Shown here: in pieces, positions 1 through 5,714 of the stretch
Layout: every line of letters starts with the position of its first letter
Position numbering within the stretch: the stretch's first letter is position 1
Assembly: GCA_007125255.1 (NCBI GenBank)
Contig: SLDM01000114.1
Location: forward strand, 1-6,383
Reading direction: 5' to 3'
Source: Phycisphaerales bacterium
GTDB lineage: Bacteria > Planctomycetota > Phycisphaerae > Phycisphaerales > SM1A02
DNA length: 6,383 nt
Notes under the pieces: model-generated
The model's input: only the letters and a program-made list of their open reading frames with translations
Database searches by the model: none
What the model was told of the DNA's origin: nothing
Program-made: the position numbers and the translations under genes

Positions 1-405
1 ATCGGCCTGAAGCGCGAGTTCCAGATCACCGACAACCAGCACGTGAACTGGGCGCCGTTCTGGCATCCGAGCGGGCGCTTCCTCGTCTACGCCAGCAGCG
101 AGGTCAGCCACCGCCAGTACGAGATTTTTATGATCGATGCCGATCCGGGTGACCTTGAAGGGTCAACCGGAACGGTGAAGTACGGCACGCGAAACCGCCG
201 GCTGACCCATGCGGAAGGGTTTGACGGGCTGCCGGTGTTCAATTCCGACGGCTCGATCATGATGTGGACGAGTCAGCGCGACGGCAGCCGCACCAGCCAG
301 TTGTGGATCGCGGATTTCGTGATCGATATGGATGCGGCACCCATGCCGCCACGACGGCCGTACGGAGGCGGCGGCACTCGCGAGGGCGGGGGCGGCCGGG
401 AGTGA
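1..405 (+). CDS. TolB/PD40-type beta-propeller protein, C-terminal fragment
   Basis: This is the 3' end of a gene whose start lies left of the window; the reading frame is open from base 1 and ends with TGA at 403-405, giving 134 visible residues. Two WD40-like (PD40) strands can be read: a WAPFWHPSGRFLVYAS block near residues 17-32, then a YEIFMID strand, and a second block LPVFNSDGSIMMWTSQRDG followed by SQLWIADF. The pattern of F-x-P/S-D/S-G-x-x-hydrophobic, then polar turn, then 'Q-L-W-I' is typical of TolB-like propellers. In that family such blades usually form periplasmic or secreted protein-binding propellers, sometimes fused to other domains. The last 20 or so residues are Pro/Arg then Gly-rich (GGGGTREGGGGRE), probably disordered. 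Catalytic or partner domains could be upstream and unseen, so the specific function is unknown. The GTG at 43 is an internal Val codon, not the start. Confidence 0.8.
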   Translation: MGLKREFQITDNQHVNWAPFWHPSGRFLVYASSEVSHRQYEIFMIDADPGDLEGSTGTVKYGTRNRRLTHAEGFDGLPVFNSDGSIMMWTSQRDGSRTSQLWIADFVIDMDAAPMPPRRPYGGGGTREGGGGRE

Positions 406-504
406 TCGGCGCGGGTGCCGGTCCGATTGAGGAACAACCGCGAGATTCGGACCGATCAGGAGGGCGTGCGGCATCCGGCGGAGGTACGATGCGAGTCTGC
501 CCGG

Positions 505-548
505 TCGAATCGGGGTCGAATCAGGGTCGAACCAGGATCGAATCAGGG
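505..548. repeat. 11-bp tandem repeat, four copies
   Basis: Four head-to-tail 11-bp units fill this stretch with no gaps: TCGAATCGGGG (505-515), TCGAATCAGGG (516-526), TCGAACCAGGA (527-537) and TCGAATCAGGG (538-548). Units 2 and 4 are identical; the others differ at one or two positions. A looser relative, CCGATCAGGAG, sits at 452-462. The array lies in the 169-bp gap between the propeller gene and the lipoprotein gene and ends 26 bp before the ATG at 575. The period is not a multiple of three, which argues against a coding repeat. A period close to one helical turn would put each unit on the same DNA face, as in iteron-like or operator arrays, but replication slippage is an equally simple explanation. 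Confidence 0.85.
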
Positions 549-574
549 GGGACGGTTTCGGCAAGAGTTTCCGC

Positions 575-1270
575 ATGATTTTTCACACGGATTTCCAGAA
601 GGGCCCCCGCACGAGAGGGCGCATGACCTGTCCCGCACATGCGCCGGGCGTGGCCGGCCTTGCCGTCATGTTCGTGGTTCTCGCGGCGTGTGAGCCGTAC
701 CGCGTCGAATACCACCGCCGTCCGGCTTTCTACGAACAGGCGGTTGAGACGGAACTTCCCGATGAAGTGGTGCGCCGGGACGGAACGCGGATTGTCTACG
801 GATCGCGCCTGCCCCGGAAAACCGAAGAGAGACTGCAGCAGAATCGGATCACGAGCGCCGAGGCCGAGCCGGAGCGATACGAACTGCGGAAGGAGTCCGA
901 TGACGGCACCGTCACACTCTCCGGATTCATGCCCGAGCATCTGCTCGTGCATCTGATCACGTGCCTGCACAACCAGGAGTACGAGCTCATCTACGAGCAG
1001 CTCCTTTCGGAGCCGACACTGCGCGAGTGGGAGCGGGGCGGGCACAGTCAGGAAGACTTCGAGGCGTACCTGGAGCGCAATCGCCGCGAGCTGATTCGAT
1101 CGTTGACGCGTATCTACCTGGGCATCGATCGTCACGAAACCCGGATCGAACGGCGGGGCGACGGGGTGCTGGATGTCTCTCTCCGTCCCCGGGCCGCGGA
1201 AGGGCTGAAGTTTCGCCACGTGCGCATGATCAGTGAAGGTTTCGCGATCAAGCTGGTCATGATCCGCTAG
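575..1270 (+). CDS. Predicted lipoprotein of unknown function
   Basis: I do not recognise this 231-residue protein. It starts with a basic stretch (K9, R12, R14, R16), then a hydrophobic segment (about residues 25-38), then a lipobox L36-A37-A38-C39, so signal peptidase II would cleave before Cys39. Residue +2 is Glu rather than Asp, which by the Lol rule favours the outer membrane. The mature part is rich in Arg and Glu and looks mixed alpha/beta. A likely helical segment runs from about 119 to 185 (EHLLVHLITCLHNQEYELIYEQLL..., then EDFEAYLERNRRELIRSLTRIYLG), followed by a beta-rich end. No catalytic motif is visible. The start is uncertain: ATG 575 has only a weak AAGAG at 563-567, but gives a proper basic n-region; ATG 623 has GAGAGGG very close (3 nt away) and would lose those charges. 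The ORF ends with TAG. It reads convergently with clpC. Confidence 0.75.
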   Translation: MIFHTDFQKGPRTRGRMTCPAHAPGVAGLAVMFVVLAACEPYRVEYHRRPAFYEQAVETELPDEVVRRDGTRIVYGSRLPRKTEERLQQNRITSAEAEPERYELRKESDDGTVTLSGFMPEHLLVHLITCLHNQEYELIYEQLLSEPTLREWERGGHSQEDFEAYLERNRRELIRSLTRIYLGIDRHETRIERRGDGVLDVSLRPRAAEGLKFRHVRMISEGFAIKLVMIR

Positions 1271-1331
1271 GGACGGTGGTGGTGATTACCGCGGAATGAC
1301 CTCGAGGCCGACCGCCCGACGGTGCCGGGAG

Positions 1332-1350
1332 ACGCACAGACGCACAGACG
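1332..1350. repeat. Short 8-bp tandem repeat
   Basis: ACGCACAG occurs twice in direct succession (1332-1339 and 1340-1347), followed by a partial third unit ACG. It lies between the lipoprotein stop codon and the clpC terminator, in DNA with no gene. A slippage product is the simplest reading; no function is implied. Confidence 0.6.
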
Positions 1351-1372
1351 ATTGCTGGTTCGGCGGGGCCGC

Positions 1373-1403
1373 AAAAAACAGCGGGCCGACTGGCGGCCCG
1401 CTG
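1373..1403 (-). terminator. Intrinsic terminator of clpC
   Basis: Read on the minus strand, a perfect 10-bp GC-rich stem is formed by CAGCGGGCCG (1403-1394) and CGGCCCGCTG (1388-1379) with a 5-nt loop, CCAGT. It is followed at once by six T residues (1378-1373). It begins 82 nt after the clpC stop codon, the right place and orientation to end clpC transcription. On the plus strand the hairpin is not followed by a T-tract, so it is unlikely to be an efficient terminator for the convergent lipoprotein gene. Confidence 0.9.
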
Positions 1404-1414
1404 GAGAGAATCGT

Positions 1415-1436
1415 CTTTGGGGGGACTTTGGGGGGA
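1415..1436. repeat. 11-bp tandem duplication with G6 tracts
   Basis: CTTTGGGGGGA is present twice, exactly and without a gap (1415-1425 and 1426-1436). On the clpC transcript this is the 3' untranslated region between the stop codon and the terminator, where it reads TCCCCCCAAAG twice. Homopolymer-bearing tandem duplications of this sort usually arise by slippage. Confidence 0.7.
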
Positions 1437-1485
1437 GAGACGTTCCGGACAGGGAGTTTTCAGGAGAAGAAACAGCTCTGCGGAA

Positions 1486-4071
1486 TCATGCGGTCTTCGC
1501 CGGCGTCTTCGACGGCTTGGGGGAGCCGCTGCCGTTGTCGCCGCCACCACCGTCTCCGCCGCCGCCGTTCTCATCCTCGTCGGACTTCTTCGGAATCGGC
1601 TCGGAGGTGAAGAAGAGATGCTCTTCCTCGCCCTTTCGCGTGACGATGATCTTTTCCCCGGCGTGGTATTCGCCGGAGAGGAGTGATTCGGCAAGCGGAT
1701 CTTCAATGTACTGGGAGATCGCGCGCCGCAGCGGACGGGCGCCGAAGTCGGGGTTATAGCCCTTGTCAATCAGGAAGTCCTTGGCGGCCTGATCGAGTTC
1801 CATCTCCATCTCTTTCGCCCGGAGCCGCTTGCGGACCTTGTCCAGTTCGATATCGATGATCTGGTACAGGTCGTCCTTGATCAGCGGCCGGAAGACGATG
1901 ATGTCATCCAGGCGGTTGATGAATTCGGGACGGAAGAATTTCTCGACCTCGCCCATCAGCGACGTCTTGATTCGATCGTAGTCCTGAACCTCGTCGCGCT
2001 TGCCGAAGCCGAAGGACTGACCGCCCTTGATGAGGTCGGCACCGATGTTGGAGGTCATGATCAGGACGACGTTCTTGAAGTCGACGTTGCGGCCGAACGA
2101 GTCGGTCAGACGGCCTTCCTCCATGATCTGGAGGAGCATGTTGAAGACGTCCGGGTGCGCCTTTTCCACTTCGTCGAGCAGAACGACGGCGTAGGGCCGC
2201 CGGCGGATGCGCTCGGTGAGCTGGCCGCCCTCTTCGTAGCCGACGTAGCCGGGAGGCGCGCCGATGAGGCGGCTGACGTTGTGCTTCTCCATGTACTCGG
2301 ACATGTCGAGATAGATCAGCGCATCGGGGTCGCCGAACATGAACTCCGCCAGCGCCTTGGCGAGCAGGGTCTTCCCGACGCCGGAGGGGCCGACGAAGAT
2401 GAAGCTGCCCATCGGGCGCATCGGGTCCTTGAGTCCGGACCGGGCCTTGCGGATCGCGCGGGCGACGCTCTTGACCGCCTCGTCCTGGCTGACGACCGAC
2501 TTGTGCAGTTCCTTCTCGAGCTGGAGCAGCCGTTCGGACTCTTCCTTCTCGAGACGGGTCAGCGGGACGCCGGTCATCTTGCTGACGACTTCCGCGATGA
2601 CTTCCTCATCGACGACGCCGTCAACCTCGTTCATTTTCTTGCGCCACCCCTGCTGGAGCTTGTCCTTTTCGGCGCGGAGTTTTTCCGCCTTGTCGCGGAG
2701 TTCGGCCGCCTTCTCGTAGTCGGCGTTCTTGACCGCCTCGTCCTTCTCGATCGAGAGCAGTTCGATCTGCTCCTCGATGTCGGCAAGATCCGGCGGCTTG
2801 GTCATGCTTTTCAGCCGTACGCGGGCGCCGGCTTCGTCGATCACGTCGATGGACTTGTCCGGCTGCACGCGGCCCGGAATGTACCGGCCGGACAATTCGA
2901 CCGCCGCGCGGATCGCTTCGGGTGTGATCTTGACCCGGTGGTGCTGGGCGTAGCGCTCGGAGAGCCCCTTGAGGATCTCAACGGTCTGCTCCGCGGTGGG
3001 AGGTTCGACCGCGATCGACTGGAATCGCCGCTCGAGGGCGTTGTCCTTCTCGATGTACTTGCGGTACTCATCAAAGGTCGTCGCGCCGATGCACTGAATC
3101 TCACCGCGGGAGAGGGCGGGCTTGAGGACGTTCGAGGCATCGATGGCACCTTCCGCCCCGCCGGCACCGACCAGGGTGTGCAGCTCGTCAATAAAGAGGA
3201 TCACGTTCTTCGCGCGCCGGACTTCGTTCATCACCGCCTTGATGCGCTCTTCGAACTGGCCGCGGTACTTCGTTCCGGCGACCATCATCGCCAGGTCGAG
3301 GACGACGAGGCGGCGATCCTGGAGCAGGTCCGGGACTTCCTTGTTGATGATCTTCTGGGCGAGGCCTTCCACGATGGCGGTCTTGCCCACACCCGCTTCA
3401 CCGAGCAGCACGGGGTTGTTCTTCGTGCGGCGGCAGAGGATCTGGATCAGTCGCTCGATTTCGTTCGCGCGGCCGATCACCGGATCCAGCTCGCTGCTTC
3501 GCGCGAGTTCGGTGAGGTCCCGGCCGAAGCTGTCGAGGGCCGGGGTCTTGCTCTTGCCGCGTCGTTGACCGCCGGTGCCGGGTTCGGATCCGCCGGCGGG
3601 GTCCATCGGCTCGTTGCTCTCTTCGCTTTCCACGCCCGCGCCGAGCAGGTTCAGGACCTCCTCGCGGACCTCTTCGAGCTTGAGGCCGAGGTTCATGAGG
3701 ACCTGGGCCGCCACGCCGTCGTGTTCGCGGAGCAGGCCGAGCAGCAGGTGTTCGGTCCCGACGTAGTTGTGGTTGAGGTTGCGGGCCTCTTCGATGGCGT
3801 ACTCGATGACCTTCTTGGCGCGGGGGGTCTGGGGCAGTTTGCCCATGGTGACCATGTCCGGGCCGCTCTTGACGAGCTTTTCGACTTCAAGGCGGACCTT
3901 GCGGAGATCGATGCCGAGGTTTTTCAGCACGTTCGCCCCGACGCCGGATCCTTCCTTGACGAGGCCGAGAAGGATGTGCTCCGTCCCGATGTATTCGTGA
4001 TTGAAGCGCTGGGCTTCCTGGTTGGCCAGCGCCATCACCTTGCGGGCACGATCGGTCAGTCGTTCAAACAT
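1486..4071 (-). CDS. clpC: ATP-dependent Clp protease ATP-binding subunit ClpC
   Basis: ClpC is a hexameric AAA+ unfoldase that feeds substrates to ClpP in the cytoplasm. All 861 residues are present. Two Clp-N repeats (FNHEYIGTEH about 23-32 and LNHNYVGTEH about 99-108) keep Glu31 and Glu107, equivalent to B. subtilis ClpC Glu32/Glu106, which bind phosphoarginine. The first AAA+ ring has Walker A GEAGVGKT (224-231), pore loop KYRG (268-271), Walker B ILFIDE (291-296) and Arg348/349. The middle domain carries a UVR-like DYEKAAELRD (451-460); Tyr452 and Arg459 match B. subtilis Phe436 and Arg443, which hold the resting state. The second ring has Walker A GPSGVGKT (561-568), pore loop GYVG (608-611), Walker B VVLLDE (629-634) and sensor-2 GAR (777-779). 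FGF (687-689) is a candidate ClpP-binding loop. The tail after about 828 is Gly/Asp-rich. ATG 4071 is chosen over an in-frame ATG at 4119 because of the ribosome binding site and because homologues begin MFxRxT. Confidence 0.97.
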   Translation of the reverse strand: MFERLTDRARKVMALANQEAQRFNHEYIGTEHILLGLVKEGSGVGANVLKNLGIDLRKVRLEVEKLVKSGPDMVTMGKLPQTPRAKKVIEYAIEEARNLNHNYVGTEHLLLGLLREHDGVAAQVLMNLGLKLEEVREEVLNLLGAGVESEESNEPMDPAGGSEPGTGGQRRGKSKTPALDSFGRDLTELARSSELDPVIGRANEIERLIQILCRRTKNNPVLLGEAGVGKTAIVEGLAQKIINKEVPDLLQDRRLVVLDLAMMVAGTKYRGQFEERIKAVMNEVRRAKNVILFIDELHTLVGAGGAEGAIDASNVLKPALSRGEIQCIGATTFDEYRKYIEKDNALERRFQSIAVEPPTAEQTVEILKGLSERYAQHHRVKITPEAIRAAVELSGRYIPGRVQPDKSIDVIDEAGARVRLKSMTKPPDLADIEEQIELLSIEKDEAVKNADYEKAAELRDKAEKLRAEKDKLQQGWRKKMNEVDGVVDEEVIAEVVSKMTGVPLTRLEKEESERLLQLEKELHKSVVSQDEAVKSVARAIRKARSGLKDPMRPMGSFIFVGPSGVGKTLLAKALAEFMFGDPDALIYLDMSEYMEKHNVSRLIGAPPGYVGYEEGGQLTERIRRRPYAVVLLDEVEKAHPDVFNMLLQIMEEGRLTDSFGRNVDFKNVVLIMTSNIGADLIKGGQSFGFGKRDEVQDYDRIKTSLMGEVEKFFRPEFINRLDDIIVFRPLIKDDLYQIIDIELDKVRKRLRAKEMEMELDQAAKDFLIDKGYNPDFGARPLRRAISQYIEDPLAESLLSGEYHAGEKIIVTRKGEEEHLFFTSEPIPKKSDEDENGGGGDGGGGDNGSGSPKPSKTPAKTA

Positions 4072-4077
4072 GGGACA

Positions 4078-4083
4078 CTCCTT
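4078..4083 (-). promoter_or_regulatory. Ribosome binding site of clpC
   Basis: On the minus strand AAGGAG lies 6 nt before ATG 4071 (spacer TGTCCC). This near-perfect Shine-Dalgarno site decides the start codon and rules out the 16-residue N-terminal extension from the in-frame ATG at 4119. Confidence 0.88.
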
Positions 4084-4217
4084 CGTCAGGGTCGCACCGC
4101 ACTCACCCGGCACGTTCATTGGACTCTATCGGCCGGGAAGCGCGGACGCTACCGCACTCCCGCCCCAGAATAAGACGCAAGTTCCGTTCCATTATTCGGC
4201 GATGATCCCGCCGGGGA

Positions 4218-4226
4218 TGATAAAAT
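4218..4226 (+). promoter_or_regulatory. Possible extended -10 promoter element for the gluzincin-like gene
   Basis: TGATAAAAT combines the TGn extension with a hexamer (TAAAAT) that matches TATAAT at five of six positions. It lies in the divergent clpC intergenic region, 39 bp before ATG 4266, so a start of transcription near 4233 would give a short leader. No good -35 hexamer is found at 16-18 bp upstream, which is tolerated by extended -10 promoters. In such GC-rich DNA an AT-rich hexamer stands out, but this is a single-motif prediction. Confidence 0.35.
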
Positions 4227-4265
4227 CCCGCAGCTTCGTCCCCGGAAAGGCATGTCGTATCCGTC

Positions 4266-5615
4266 ATGAATCATTTCTCCTGTGCCATATTGGCATATCT
4301 CGTGGTCCTTTCGCTCGCGCTACCTGCCAAAGGTGGTGATGAGGAGGCCGGCGATTCAATTCAGAAGGTGAGGGTGCAGTTCCAGTTACGTTCAGGCACC
4401 ACGGTTCGGGGCGAAATCCGGGCCTGGGATCACCGGGTCGTGACGGGAACGTTCGGACAGTACGCCTGGGAAGAATTGAACCACCGGGATGCGTGGCGGA
4501 TCGGACGGCAGTTCATTGACCGGGATGATTACGAAGCGTGGCTGCGTTTCGGGCACGCCCTGCTGATCGTGGCCATCGAGCAGCCGCCGGCGGAGGCGAG
4601 GGCGGAGCAGGCGCTGGCCCGCGCGAAGCAACTGGCCCAGGCGTCAGAGGTATCGATCTCCGATCGCATCTCGGATGTGCGTGCCGAGGTTGAAGCCGAG
4701 GCCATGTTGCGGAAGCAGCAGGCCGAGGACGAAGCGCGGCAGCAACTGGAGACGGTTCATCCCGAAGCGCGCCGCTGGCCCACGGCACCCTGGCCGGAGC
4801 TGGATGCCGTCGAACAGCGTGATGCCCGGTCGGTCATGCGCAGCGACGCGGAGCGGTTGCTCGGTCAGCTCGGACGCACGATCGAGCCGATCGAAACGAG
4901 ACACTTGCTGCTCTACTCCGACACGGAGCGCTACGAGGCGGTAGAGCTCGCCAAGCAGCTTGATCAGATTGCCCACCGGTTTGCGGTCATCATGCGGCGG
5001 AACCCGACGCGCAGCCTGTTCTGGGGCAAAGCGGTCGTCATGGTCTTCTCCGAGGAAGCGGCGTTCCGGGAGATCCAGGCGGAGGGCTTCGGTTATCTGG
5101 CGCGGCCTTCGGACGTCGCGATCATGCATCCGGTCGGTCCCAAGGTGTTCGTGCTGAGCCATCGCGAGGGCGAGCGCCGCCGAACTGAACTTGAACTGGT
5201 TCGCCATTTCGTCTTCGGCCTGTTGCACCGCTACGAATCACCCCGCCGCCTTCCGTTCTGGGCGAACGAGGGCCTTGCCGAATGGATGGCCCACGAGGCG
5301 CTGGCGAAATCATCCTGGGTCATGGAAGATCGGCGGAAGCACGCCTACGAACTGATCCGCGGCGACGCGCCGCTGCCACCGGTCTTCCAGGTCGATTACG
5401 GTGACGAGACCTGGGAGCGGGCCCAACCGGTCGTCGCGCCGCTCGCGGCGCTTCTGGTCGAGTACCTCGTGGAGCAGCAGCCAAACGGTTTTCCGCGCTG
5501 GGTGGAGTCCATCAAGAAGGGTGAGACCTGGGAAGAAGCGCTGAAGCGGTACTACGGTCTGACGCCGGCGCAGTTGAGTGAGCGGTACCTCCGGCACTAC
5601 CGCGTTCATGACTGA
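4266..5615 (+). CDS. Exported gluzincin-fold (peptidase MA-like) protein with degraded HExxH
   Basis: This 449-residue protein begins with a likely Sec signal peptide (hydrophobic residues 5-20, cleavage probably near AKG 21-23), so it should act in the periplasm or outside. Residues about 33-80 form a beta-rich module (VRVQFQLRSGTTVRGEIRAWD, then GTFGQYAWEEL), then a charged Ala-rich helical stretch (about 107-165). From about 211 to the end the order resembles peptidase-MA/DUF1570-like proteins: HLLLYSDT strand, helix, VVMVFSEEAAF, then the metal-site region, then NEGLAEWMAHEAL (334-346) and a C-terminal ETWEEALKRYYGLTPAQLSERYLRHY. Members of this fold normally carry HExxH about 20 residues before the NEGLAE glutamate. 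Here the aligned residues are H314-F-V-F-G318, so the catalytic Glu and second zinc His are missing, while His314 and Glu335 remain. Loss of peptidase activity is likely. No good ribosome binding site lies at normal spacing (GGAAAGG is 15 nt away). Function unknown. Confidence 0.85.
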   Translation: MNHFSCAILAYLVVLSLALPAKGGDEEAGDSIQKVRVQFQLRSGTTVRGEIRAWDHRVVTGTFGQYAWEELNHRDAWRIGRQFIDRDDYEAWLRFGHALLIVAIEQPPAEARAEQALARAKQLAQASEVSISDRISDVRAEVEAEAMLRKQQAEDEARQQLETVHPEARRWPTAPWPELDAVEQRDARSVMRSDAERLLGQLGRTIEPIETRHLLLYSDTERYEAVELAKQLDQIAHRFAVIMRRNPTRSLFWGKAVVMVFSEEAAFREIQAEGFGYLARPSDVAIMHPVGPKVFVLSHREGERRRTELELVRHFVFGLLHRYESPRRLPFWANEGLAEWMAHEALAKSSWVMEDRRKHAYELIRGDAPLPPVFQVDYGDETWERAQPVVAPLAALLVEYLVEQQPNGFPRWVESIKKGETWEEALKRYYGLTPAQLSERYLRHYRVHD

Positions 5616-5714
5616 CCGCCCGCTCCCGCTCCCGCGCTCCCCGGACTCCTCCCTCGACGTTCTCCGCCGCCTTCCGCTTGTCGCACACGCGTTGCTGCCG
5701 TACCTTCTGCGCCC

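Noticed and set aside
521..1219. A 232-codon open frame on the minus strand opposite the lipoprotein gene
   Set aside because: The plus-strand frame has a signal peptide and lipobox; the minus frame shows no motif and would read through the 11-bp repeats.
4072..4119. N-terminal extension of ClpC from the upstream in-frame ATG at 4119
   Set aside because: The extra residues run through the AAGGAG ribosome binding site and are absent from known ClpC proteins, which begin at MFxRxT.
2155..4173. A 672-codon open frame on the plus strand opposite clpC
   Set aside because: It is antisense to a fully conserved clpC, has a composition typical of reverse-read GC-rich codons and resembles no protein family. 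Its length follows from codon bias in clpC.
4084..4200. A sigma-70 promoter for clpC on the minus strand
   Set aside because: TATTCT at 4172-4167 and other AT-rich hexamers were considered, but none has an acceptable -35 partner or TGn extension, so no site was called.
4252..4269. Five-codon mini-ORF (MSYPS) whose stop overlaps the ATG of the gluzincin-like gene as ATGA
   Set aside because: It could be a translational-coupling leader, but it has no properly spaced ribosome binding site (GGAAAGG is 1 nt away) and is short enough to occur by chance.
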